A stretch of 64,000 nucleotides of DNA. It comes from Extensimonas vulgaris (GTDB lineage Bacteria > Pseudomonadota > Gammaproteobacteria > Burkholderiales > Burkholderiaceae_C). Under the pieces are notes generated by a model. That model was given only the letters and a program-made list of their open reading frames with translations, had not been told where the DNA came from and did no database searches. The stretch covers positions 83,590 through 147,589 of the forward strand of contig NZ_QPJU01000008.1 in assembly GCF_003337425.1 (NCBI RefSeq), given 5' to 3'. Below are positions 41,058 through 49,060 of the stretch, one piece after another (positions within the stretch are counted from its first letter, which is position 1; the number at the start of each line of letters is the position of its first letter). Position numbers and translations under genes: made by a program.

Positions 41058-43330
41058 TGGGCGGCAGCAGCAAGAAGCAAACCGTCGGCTACCGCTACCG
41101 CATGGGCCTGCATCTGGTGCTGTGCCAGGGGCCGGTCGATGCCGTGCAGGAAATCCAGATGGGCGAGCGTACCGCGTGGGGCGATGCCGAGCGTGGGCCG
41201 CTGCCGAGCGGACATGGGCTGACCAGCCTCTCGATCAACAAGCCCACCCTGTTTGGCGGCGACGCACGCGAAGGCGGTGTGGTGGGCACCGTCGACGTGC
41301 TGTCTGGCGGCCCGGCCCAGGGGCGCAACGACTATCTGATGGCGCGCCTCGGCAGTTCCATTCCGGCCTTCCGCGGCGTGCTGTCCTTGGTGGCGCGCAA
41401 GATTCTGTTTGCCGCCAACAACCCCTACATCAAGCCGTGGGCGGTGCGCGTGCGCCGCTTCACGGCAGGCTGGTTTGGATCGCCTTGGATGGCGTGGAAC
41501 GCCGAGGTAACTGCATGGGACGACGATCTGGGCCGTGAGATCAGCGTCGGCATGAACCCGGCGCACATCCTGGTTCAGTGCCTCACCGATCCGCACTGGG
41601 GCATGGGCTATCCGCTGGACAGCATCGGCGGCAGCTTCTGGAACGCAGCGTGGGCGCTGTCGAGCGAGGGCTTTGGTCTGAATCTGATCTGGACGCGCCA
41701 GCAGTCCATCGAGAACTTCATCGCGCAGGTGCTCGACCACATCGGCGGCATCCTCTACACCGACCCGGAGCAAGGCACGTTCGAGCTGAAGCTGCTGCGC
41801 GACGACTACTGGATCGACAGCCTGCCGCAGCTGGGGCCGGACCAGATCGTGCGACTGGAGCGTTTCGAGCGCGCCCAATGGGGCGAGCTGCCCAACGAGC
41901 TCACTGTCGTCTACACCGATTGGCAAACCGGCGGTGATGCGACGGTCACAGTCGAAAATCTTGCCGCCATCCAGTTGCAAGGCGGCGTGATCAATCAGCG
42001 CCGCGACTACCCAGGCGTGAACTACGGGCCTCTCGCTGCCCGGCTGGCGCTGCGTGACCTGCGCGCCCTGGGCTCGCCGCTGGCCCGGATGAGCTTGACC
42101 GTGGCGCGCGACACGCTGGAACGTGCGCCGCTGCCGGGCGATGTGTTCCTGCTCAACTGGCCGCCCCTGGGCATCGACCAGATGGTGGTGCGCGTGACCG
42201 GCATCGACACCGGCACGCTGGGCGCATTGGAGTGGCGCATTGAGGCGATGGAGGACGTGTTCGGCCTGGACAACGTCGTGCTCGCCCCGCCGCCACCCAT
42301 CATCGAGGAGCCGCAGCTTGTGCCGCTGCCGCCCGCACTGGTACTGGCGGTGGAGATTCCATATTGGGAACTGGCGCGCAGCTTGTCGCGGGCTGAACTC
42401 GATTACCTGACCGACACCGACGCGCCGCTGGGTGCCTTGGCCGCTGCCGGCGGTGCGGGGCAACTGAACTGGCAACTCGCCACGGGCGCGTCCGCAGGCG
42501 ACCTCGCAGCCGTCGTGGGCGAGGACTACGCGCCGCTGCTCACGCTGGATGCCGCCTTGCCCGCCAGCGAAACCGATGCCGTCAGCGTGCCAGTGACCGC
42601 CATCAGCCAGCCGGAACGACTGGCCGTGGGCGACTACGCCTACCTGCTCGATGCCAGCGGCGACATCCGCGAGGCCGTGGCCGTCCTGGACTTCGACACG
42701 GCAAGCGCCCGCATCGATCTCGCACGCGGCGTGCTCGACACCACGCCGCAGTCCCACGCCAGCGGCACGCGGCTGATCGGTGTCGGTGAATGGCTGGCAT
42801 CCGAAGGCGGTGAGCGCGCTCCGGGCGAATCGGTGTTCGTGGGAGCGATTCCTTGCACATCGACCGGTCAGGGCGATCCTGTGTTCGCCGCCAATGGGCA
42901 GCCGATGTTGCTGGCTGGTCGGCAGGCTTTGCCGTATCCACCCGGACGCATTCGCCTCAATGGCCAGACCGAGCCAGCGGTGGTGGCCGGTGACCTCACC
43001 GTCGCGTGGGTCCACCGCGACCGCACGCAGCAGACCGCCTACCTCGTGAAGCAAGACGCAGGCGACATCGGCCCGGAACCTGGCGTGAGCTACACGCTGC
43101 GCATCCGGGATCGCACTGGCGCGCCGGTGCATACCGCAACCGGCATTTTTGGCAACAGCGTCGTCTGGGACGTGGCCGGCGCTGCAGCGGATGCCGGAGC
43201 GCTGGGTGACCGCGTCACGCTGGAAATCACTGCCGTGCGCGACGGGCTGGAAAGCTGGCAGCCGCAGGTGCGGCAAGTCATTCGCGCGGGCTACGGCCTG
43301 CACTACGGCAACTACTACGGAGGGATCTGA
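41057..43330 (+). CDS. Host-specificity tip protein (gpJ-like central fibre)
   Basis: This 757-aa protein starts MGGSSKKQTVGYRYRMGLHL and has the tip-fold sections GMGYPLDSIGGSFWNAAWAL and IENFIAQVLDHIGGILYTDP, with fibronectin-like beta domains in the C-terminal third. It is the central tail fibre that contacts the receptor. The last 180 residues are the most likely determinant of host range. Its TGA overlaps the DUF2793 start. Confidence 0.85.
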   Translation: MGGSSKKQTVGYRYRMGLHLVLCQGPVDAVQEIQMGERTAWGDAERGPLPSGHGLTSLSINKPTLFGGDAREGGVVGTVDVLSGGPAQGRNDYLMARLGSSIPAFRGVLSLVARKILFAANNPYIKPWAVRVRRFTAGWFGSPWMAWNAEVTAWDDDLGREISVGMNPAHILVQCLTDPHWGMGYPLDSIGGSFWNAAWALSSEGFGLNLIWTRQQSIENFIAQVLDHIGGILYTDPEQGTFELKLLRDDYWIDSLPQLGPDQIVRLERFERAQWGELPNELTVVYTDWQTGGDATVTVENLAAIQLQGGVINQRRDYPGVNYGPLAARLALRDLRALGSPLARMSLTVARDTLERAPLPGDVFLLNWPPLGIDQMVVRVTGIDTGTLGALEWRIEAMEDVFGLDNVVLAPPPPIIEEPQLVPLPPALVLAVEIPYWELARSLSRAELDYLTDTDAPLGALAAAGGAGQLNWQLATGASAGDLAAVVGEDYAPLLTLDAALPASETDAVSVPVTAISQPERLAVGDYAYLLDASGDIREAVAVLDFDTASARIDLARGVLDTTPQSHASGTRLIGVGEWLASEGGERAPGESVFVGAIPCTSTGQGDPVFAANGQPMLLAGRQALPYPPGRIRLNGQTEPAVVAGDLTVAWVHRDRTQQTAYLVKQDAGDIGPEPGVSYTLRIRDRTGAPVHTATGIFGNSVVWDVAGAAADAGALGDRVTLEITAVRDGLESWQPQVRQVIRAGYGLHYGNYYGGI

Positions 43331-43680
43331 TGGCCAACACCGACCCGAACCTTGGGCTCACCTACGGCTGGACGCTGGGTGAAAGCGGCTGGGGCAGCGC
43401 GATGGACGCCAACCTCAAACGCCTCGGCGCAACCGTCGGCCTGTCCGTCAAAGACCGCGACCTGACCACGCCACCGCCCAGCCCCGCCAACGGCGACCGC
43501 TACATCGTCCCCGCCGCCGCCACCGGCGCGTGGGCAGGCAAAACCAACCAGATCGCCGTGCGCATCGATGGCGCGTGGGAATACAACCCGCCAAGGGTCG
43601 GCTGGCTTTGCTACGTCGAGGACGAGGCCAAGCTCTCGGTCTTCAAACCCACCGGCTGGAGCGCGGGCATCGCCATCTGA
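43330..43680 (+). CDS. DUF2793 phage protein
   Basis: This 116-aa protein fits DUF2793: TYGWTLGESGWGSAMDANLK, PSPANGDRYIVPAAATGAWA and PPRVGWLCYVEDEAKLSVFK. It usually lies downstream of gpJ as a fibre or tip appendage, sometimes with attached carbohydrate-binding domains; this copy is the minimal domain. Confidence 0.85.
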   Translation: MANTDPNLGLTYGWTLGESGWGSAMDANLKRLGATVGLSVKDRDLTTPPPSPANGDRYIVPAAATGAWAGKTNQIAVRIDGAWEYNPPRVGWLCYVEDEAKLSVFKPTGWSAGIAI

Positions 43681-43706
43681 TTTTTCCTGCCTTGTACCGA
43701 CCCGAG

Positions 43707-43731
43707 ACCCGCCCCGAGGCGGGTTTCGCAT
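43707..43731 (+). terminator. Hairpin between tail and lysis genes
   Basis: ACCCGCC-CCGA-GGCGGGT is followed by TTCGCATTTCTGGAG, giving a hairpin plus ribosome site for the next gene. It closely resembles the hairpin before the capsid gene. The T run is short. Confidence 0.55.
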
Positions 43732-43745
43732 TTCTGGAGACCGCA

Positions 43746-44051
43746 ATGACCGAATCCGGACACCAACTGCCTGTGCTCGTCGAAACCATGCTGCTCTTGC
43801 GCCGCGAGGAGTTCGATGAACTGCTCGACCGTGCCGCCGAACGCGGCGCCGAGCGCGTGCTGACCCACCTTGGCCTGGAAAACGGCCACGCCGCGCGTGA
43901 CATCCGCGAACTGCGCGACCTGTTGGAGGCCTGGCGCGATGCCCGGCGCACCGCGTGGCAGACCACCGTCAAGGTCATCACCACCGGCATCCTGGCCGCA
44001 CTGCTGGTCGGTGCCGCCATCAAGTTGAAGCTGATGGGAGGCCCGCAATGA
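43746..44051 (+). CDS. DUF6127-like membrane protein of the lysis cassette
   Basis: This 101-aa protein begins with a helical cytoplasmic part (LLLRREEFDELLDRAAERGA) and ends in one hydrophobic helix (TVKVITTGILAALLVGAAIK). Gene order DUF6127-holin-lysozyme is common; it may be a holin regulator. It overlaps the holin gene by 4 bp. Confidence 0.7.
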   Translation: MTESGHQLPVLVETMLLLRREEFDELLDRAAERGAERVLTHLGLENGHAARDIRELRDLLEAWRDARRTAWQTTVKVITTGILAALLVGAAIKLKLMGGPQ

Positions 44052-44524
44052 TCGAGACCTTGCTCGGAGGCCTCCTCGGTGGGGTATTCCGTCTTGCACC
44101 TGAAATCCTCAAGTGGCTCGACCGCAAAGGCGAACGTGGCCACGAACTGGCGATGCAGGACAAGGCACTGGAGTTCGAGAAGCTGCGGGGCGCGCAGCGG
44201 ATGGCCGAGATCGGCGCGAGCGCGGACGCGGCGTGGAACACCGGCGCCATCGAGGCGCTGCGCGAGGCCGTTGCCGCCCAGGGGCAGCGCTCAGGCGTGC
44301 GCTGGGCCGATGCCTTGTCGATCAGCGTGCGGCCCGTCATCACCTACTGGTTCATGGCGCTGTACTGTGCGGCCAAGACGGCAGCGTTCGCGGCGGCCGT
44401 GACCGCTGGTGCTGGGTGGGGCACGGCAATCCTGCACGCTTGGACCGAGGCCGATCAGGCGCTGTGGGCCGGGGTGCTCAACTTCTGGTTCCTCGGGCGC
44501 GTGTTCGACCGGGTGCGGCCGTGA
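44048..44524 (+). CDS. Holin family protein (3TM-type)
   Basis: This 158-aa protein has an amphipathic N terminus (MIETLLGGLLGGVFRLAPEI), a charged helical stretch, then two or three hydrophobic helices (PVITYWFMALYCAAKTAAFA, AVTAGAGWGTAIL, LWAGVLNFWFLGRVFDRVRP). It would perforate the inner membrane at lysis time so that the lysozyme, which has no signal peptide, can reach the wall. It overlaps the lysozyme gene (TGATG). Confidence 0.8.
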   Translation: MIETLLGGLLGGVFRLAPEILKWLDRKGERGHELAMQDKALEFEKLRGAQRMAEIGASADAAWNTGAIEALREAVAAQGQRSGVRWADALSISVRPVITYWFMALYCAAKTAAFAAAVTAGAGWGTAILHAWTEADQALWAGVLNFWFLGRVFDRVRP

Positions 44525-44976
44525 TGGAAGTGCCGAAAACGGCCATCGAACTGGCCAAGCGGTTCGAGGGTTTTCATCGCGTACCGAAACACGATCCGGG
44601 CCGCGCACATCCGTACATCTGCCCGGCCGGGTACTGGACGATTGGCTACGGCCATCTGTGCGACGCGACGCATCCACCGATCAGCGAGGCCGAAGCCGAG
44701 GACTATCTGACGCGCGATCTGCAGGCGGCGCTCGACGCCACGTTGCGCTGCTGCCCGGTGCTGGCAACCGGACCCGAGGGGAGGCTTTCGGCCATCGTGG
44801 ACTTCACGCTCAATCTTGGGGCGGGGCGTCTGCAGACGTCAACGCTGCGGCGACGAGTCAACCAGCGGGACTGGGTTGCAGCCGGACAAGAACTACGCCG
44901 TTGGGTCTACGGTGGAGGCCGAGTTTTGCCCGGGCTTGTGGCACGTCGAGAGGTGGAAGCCGCACTGATGCAGTAA
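44524..44976 (+). CDS. Phage lysozyme (GH24 endolysin)
   Basis: This 150-aa protein has the catalytic Glu15 in AKRFEGFHR, the T4-lysozyme-type YWTIGYGHLC, and ELRRWVYGGGRVLPGLVARR near the C terminus. It lacks a signal or SAR helix and so depends on the holin. It is the last gene of the late operon. Confidence 0.92.
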   Translation: MEVPKTAIELAKRFEGFHRVPKHDPGRAHPYICPAGYWTIGYGHLCDATHPPISEAEAEDYLTRDLQAALDATLRCCPVLATGPEGRLSAIVDFTLNLGAGRLQTSTLRRRVNQRDWVAAGQELRRWVYGGGRVLPGLVARREVEAALMQ

Positions 44977-45076
44977 GGCACGCGTCGATGCAACGAAATG
45001 GCAAACCTTTAATCATATCAAGACTCGTCAGAGCACCCATCCTCCGGTAAAATTCAAGCTCTAGAGGGGCACAAGA

Positions 45077-45559
45077 ATGACCGTTTTCACCATAGGCTAC
45101 GAAGGACTGGACATCGACGCGTTCATGTCGCTGCTCGCTGAGCACGACATCGAAACCGTCGTGGACATCCGCGAACTGCCCCTGTCACGCAAGCCCGGCT
45201 TCTCGAAGAAGGCACTGGCCAGCGTGCTCAATCTCTCCGGCCTCGAGTATGTCCACATGGTCGATCTCGGCTGCCCGAAGCCAGTGCGCGACCGTTACCG
45301 CGAGGATGGCAACTGGAAGCGCTACACCGATGGCTTCCTCAAGCACTTGAAGACGCAGGAGGTCGCCATTGCTGAACTCTCGGACTTGGTGGGTGCGTCG
45401 AACTGCGCGCTACTCTGCTACGAGGCCGACTTCAATTTCTGCCACCGCTCGATGGTGGCCAATGCAGTGCGCGACTACTGCGGCGCGAACGTCGAGCACA
45501 TCAAGGCAGCGGACGCTAGAACAACGAGCCCTGCATCACTTCGGCTGGCTTTCGCTTAG
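45077..45559 (+). CDS. DUF488-family protein
   Basis: This 160-aa protein starts MTVFTIGYEGLDIDAFMSLL with VVDIRELPLSRKPGFSKKAL and ALLCYEADFNFCHRSMVANA, the DUF488 hallmarks including the conserved CYE...CHR. DUF488 is a Rossmann-like domain of unknown activity seen near defence genes. The upstream 100 bp is AT-richer than the phage genes and includes TAAAAT near 45047-45052, a possible -10. Its 3' end overlaps the antisense 276-aa gene by 44 bp. Confidence 0.82.
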   Translation: MTVFTIGYEGLDIDAFMSLLAEHDIETVVDIRELPLSRKPGFSKKALASVLNLSGLEYVHMVDLGCPKPVRDRYREDGNWKRYTDGFLKHLKTQEVAIAELSDLVGASNCALLCYEADFNFCHRSMVANAVRDYCGANVEHIKAADARTTSPASLRLAFA

Positions 45560-46346
45560 GCGGATAGATCAAGCTGATGATCAGCCACTGGTCTTGGAAC
45601 CGGTGCTGATTGCCCATCAGGAACATCAAGTCCTTGCCGCCCAGCTGCCCCTCCAGCTTGGCGCGGAACGGCGCTTCCCAGTCGACGCCGTGGTCGCGGC
45701 GGCAATTCCAGAACAACGCACCCGCCTCCCAATCGACGATCTTGTGCTTGTGCTCCTTCTCGCCCTCGCGCGTGTCGCATACGTACCGGTAGTAGAAGTC
45801 GAACGGCACCTTGCGAAGCTCCTTCACTTGGCGCTTCGCCTCCGCTTCAGAGAAGAGATCGCCTTGCATCTGCTCGCGCATCAGCTTCTCTCTTTCCTCC
45901 TCCGTCCAGTCCTGGTTTCGGGCCTTGGTGATTTCGAGGCCGAGCAGCCTCTTGGGTCGCAGCAACGCAATCGACAACCCATCGCCAAGCCGTCCTGATT
46001 CGATGGCATCGAAGCTATCGAACGCCGGGATCTTGTCCAGCCATTCCCAGCGGGATGCCCACTCCTTCTTGGTGTCGATCACATCCCCGCATGTAATCGT
46101 GTCGACGTAGAGCTTGTGGCTCTCGGGTCGGTGATCCTTGTTCGCTTTCTCGACCCGGACTTCGATCCACTGCCACTTCTTGAACTGCTGGCCTTCCTCG
46201 ATCATTCGAAAGGGAACCGGGTACAGGCGACGCATCGAGCCGTCCTGGCTGATGCCTGCAACGCACGACGTCTCGACGTACTGGGCACTGGGCGAGGGGT
46301 ACGTCTTCGCCAAGATCAGAATGCGCTCCATTCGTCCCAAAGCCAT
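45516..46346 (-). CDS. Unrecognised 276-aa protein at the end of the defence-like operon
   Basis: It starts MALGRMERILILAKTYPSPS behind GGAGGGG and ends KPAEVMQGSLF. The N-terminal part is beta-rich (CVAGISQDGSMRRLYPVPFR, KKWQWIEVRVEKANKD); the middle is charged and helical; the C-terminal FWNCRRDHGVDWEAPF and LMFLMGNQHRFQDQWLIISL are well structured. It could be an OB-fold nucleic-acid-binding protein, but I cannot name the family. It follows Res by 29 bp on the same strand and is convergent with DUF488, a pairing that suggests they act together. Confidence 0.7.
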   Translation of the reverse strand: MALGRMERILILAKTYPSPSAQYVETSCVAGISQDGSMRRLYPVPFRMIEEGQQFKKWQWIEVRVEKANKDHRPESHKLYVDTITCGDVIDTKKEWASRWEWLDKIPAFDSFDAIESGRLGDGLSIALLRPKRLLGLEITKARNQDWTEEEREKLMREQMQGDLFSEAEAKRQVKELRKVPFDFYYRYVCDTREGEKEHKHKIVDWEAGALFWNCRRDHGVDWEAPFRAKLEGQLGGKDLMFLMGNQHRFQDQWLIISLIYPPKRKPAEVMQGSLF

Positions 46347-46375
46347 AGCATCCCCTCCCTTGTTCTTCTGTTGCC

Positions 46376-49060
46376 TTACAGCAGCATCCGGAAATGCCGC
46401 TTGTCCGCATCCGACGACTTGAGGATGCGGTACTCCATCCCGCTGGCCACCGCGATCTGATGGGCGAAGTCCTTCTTGGCCTGCACCACGGCGTCCTCGA
46501 TCTGGTTGTCCGCCTTCACCTCGACAATGACGTACTTCAGGCTGCCATCCGGCTCTTCGCGCTGGAAGATGAAGTCTGGGTAGTAGCTACGCACGGTATG
46601 CGAGTCGGGATCGATGTACTGGATGAAGAAGTCGGACTGCCCATGTGTCAGCATTCCGGTGAAGTAAATTTTTTTGACGCGCTGCTCTCGTAGCAAATCC
46701 CAGAACAACCAGTTCTCAGAGCCAGAGTCGAAGCAGTAGGTATCGAGGTGGAAGCTCTTGGCACGCTCCTCGTCCTTGATCTGCGCGTCGTTCATCCGGA
46801 CGATCTTGTCCTTCGCCGCCGATACCTCGTAGTAGCCGTTCGGGGGCATCTTGATCAGATCGACCTCGTGCTCCTCGGTTTGCTGCGACTCGTCAAGGTC
46901 GTAGAGCTGGCGGAACAGGCGCGGGATGATCTCGTCGTAGAGCAGCTCATTGAATTCGTTGGTGATGGCCACCAGCTCGTCGGTGCCTTCCTTCGTCGCG
47001 TCAAGCAGCTCCTCGATCTCCAGCGGGCTTCGGTTCAGATAGCGGGACACCTCGGCCACCAGCGATAGCCGTGAGAAGGCTCGCTTTTCCCGGCGCGAGG
47101 TCAGGTCGAAGGTGCGACTGCCTGAGGCACGCGCCGCGTCGGCGGCGGTCAGGCCGTCCTGCTGCGTTTCGATCAGGCGGTACTTCTCGACCAACGCATT
47201 CCAGCTTTCCTTATCCGCTCGGTCGAGGCCGAGCGTCTGGCCGGGCACAAGCGTTTTCTCGCGCATCGCGTACTGCTTGCGCACGCGCACGAGCTTGATC
47301 TTGACCGGCGGCTCGACGACGCGGACTTCCACGCGCTCCTTGTCGCTCGCGGTCTTCTGCAGCTCCTCGGCGCTGATGCGGAAATTCTGCTGCAACTCGT
47401 CGTTCAGGGTGTTGAGGTTGTCGTCGGAGAGGAAGACGTGGCCGGTGTGCTGGGCTTGCCCGATGGCGCGTAGGCAGCGCATCGTGGCCTGCAGCACGAA
47501 CACCTTTGACTTCGGCTCGCGGAACAGGCCCACGCCGAACAGGGAGCGGCAGTTCCAGCCTTCGCGCCCCTTGTTGACCAGCAGGATGAACTGCTTGTCC
47601 GACCCTTCGGTGTCGAGGCGGTTGAACTCGCGGATGTCGTCGTTGGTGGTTAGCTTGTCGTCTCCCACGTTGACCAGGATGCGTGAGGTGGGAATCCCGT
47701 GCTTGTGCAGCGCACGCTCCACCGCAGGTCGTAGTTCTCCGGTCAGCTCGTCGATGGTGGCCGCAAAGAAGGCCAGCTTCGGGGAAAGCCCCTCGGGTCG
47801 CAGCCCATCCGTCTCCTTCAGGAAGTTCTCGATGGCGATGTCGACAAACTCGTCGGTGCGCGTGTTGGCGTAGCCGTGCAGCGTGACCTTCTTGAGGAAG
47901 CCTTTGTCGATGGCCTCTTTCAGGCCGTAGGCGTAGACCACTTCGGGCAACACCTCGCGTCCCACGTAGGGCGTTCCGGTGTAGTTGTAGCAGGCCACCA
48001 CCCGCGTGCCCGCCGCGCTCAGGCTGGCGGCCAGGATGTCGATGGTGGTGCGCAGGCTGGTGTCGGTTTCCTTGGCCCCGACGCCCATATCCTTGGCCAG
48101 CGCCTTGCCGAATGCGTGGTGAGCCTCGTCCACGAAGATGCCCAGCTGCTCCAGGCGGCGCAGCTTCTCGAAGCGCTGATTGGTAGTCAACTCGCCTTCA
48201 TTTTCCGGCTGGTCGAAGGCGTACAGATCAGCCGCGTCGGCATAGACGCCGTTGTCGGCCAGCGTATTGCCGGTCGCGCCGAAGAGCTGGTCGACGGCGG
48301 TCTTCTCCTTGCGCTGGCGCTTCAGGATGATCTTCTGCGTGTTCGAGACGATGATGTTGAACCGCGAACGATCCAGCGTGTCGAGCGAGGTGCCGGCTTC
48401 TTCGAGGTAGTGGAAGCGCAGGTGCGAGGTCAGGAAGTTCACGTACTCCGGCGGCACCACGCGGGTGAGATCGAAAGACTCGATCTCCTTCAGCGATTGC
48501 AGAACCGTCTTGTCCGGGGCGAACACCAGCGCGTTGTGGCAGTAGCGCGCGTCCTTCTCGAATTTGTTGCCCAGCAGGAACTCGTAGAAGATGCAGGTCG
48601 CCATCAGGATGGTTTTGCCTGTTCCCATCGTCAGCGCGAAAATGTAGTTCGGATAGGCGCGCGAGTTCTTGCGCATGGCCGCGAACACGGCCTTGTACTG
48701 ATCCTGCGTGATCTTGTCGAACAGGCCGACCTGGCCCGCGCTGCCCGACACCACGCCGCCCTCGGCACGATCAGCGAAGCGACCTCGTTTTTCAAACCAG
48801 TGCTGAAAGATTTCCTCGACCTTGGCGTTACCGAGGAACTCCTTGAGGAAGACGTAGGTTTCCAGCGCCTCGAACTGCGGCTGGCGCAGGAAGGCCTTCG
48901 GGTTGCGCTCCGGGTTGTTGAAGTCGAGGAACTTGCGGGTCAGCTCCTTGTAGTGCGAACGGATCGTGCCCCGGTTGGCCTGATAGAACTGCCAGAGGAA
49001 CTGGAAGAAGGCAAAGTCGAGTGACGCACTCACCGCCTTGGCTGCGCGTTTAGTCGCCAT
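46376..49060 (-). CDS. res: Type III restriction enzyme Res-like helicase-nuclease
   Basis: This 894-aa protein has an SF2 helicase with Walker A LTMGTGKT (143-150), DEAH box FVDEAHHAFG near residue 306 and NKGREGWNCRSLFGVGLF (motif VI region). A C-terminal PD-(D/E)XK nuclease core is visible as YYPDFIFQRE near 823 and VIVEVKADNQ near 843. These are the features of Res subunits, which translocate and cut DNA together with Mod. The start overlaps the mod gene end by 11 bp. Confidence 0.85.
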   Translation of the reverse strand: MATKRAAKAVSASLDFAFFQFLWQFYQANRGTIRSHYKELTRKFLDFNNPERNPKAFLRQPQFEALETYVFLKEFLGNAKVEEIFQHWFEKRGRFADRAEGGVVSGSAGQVGLFDKITQDQYKAVFAAMRKNSRAYPNYIFALTMGTGKTILMATCIFYEFLLGNKFEKDARYCHNALVFAPDKTVLQSLKEIESFDLTRVVPPEYVNFLTSHLRFHYLEEAGTSLDTLDRSRFNIIVSNTQKIILKRQRKEKTAVDQLFGATGNTLADNGVYADAADLYAFDQPENEGELTTNQRFEKLRRLEQLGIFVDEAHHAFGKALAKDMGVGAKETDTSLRTTIDILAASLSAAGTRVVACYNYTGTPYVGREVLPEVVYAYGLKEAIDKGFLKKVTLHGYANTRTDEFVDIAIENFLKETDGLRPEGLSPKLAFFAATIDELTGELRPAVERALHKHGIPTSRILVNVGDDKLTTNDDIREFNRLDTEGSDKQFILLVNKGREGWNCRSLFGVGLFREPKSKVFVLQATMRCLRAIGQAQHTGHVFLSDDNLNTLNDELQQNFRISAEELQKTASDKERVEVRVVEPPVKIKLVRVRKQYAMREKTLVPGQTLGLDRADKESWNALVEKYRLIETQQDGLTAADAARASGSRTFDLTSRREKRAFSRLSLVAEVSRYLNRSPLEIEELLDATKEGTDELVAITNEFNELLYDEIIPRLFRQLYDLDESQQTEEHEVDLIKMPPNGYYEVSAAKDKIVRMNDAQIKDEERAKSFHLDTYCFDSGSENWLFWDLLREQRVKKIYFTGMLTHGQSDFFIQYIDPDSHTVRSYYPDFIFQREEPDGSLKYVIVEVKADNQIEDAVVQAKKDFAHQIAVASGMEYRILKSSDADKRHFRMLL

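Noticed and set aside
40934..43303. 789-aa open frame antisense to the gpJ-like gene
   Set aside because: Same shadow pattern; the plus strand encodes a convincing tip protein in the expected gene order.
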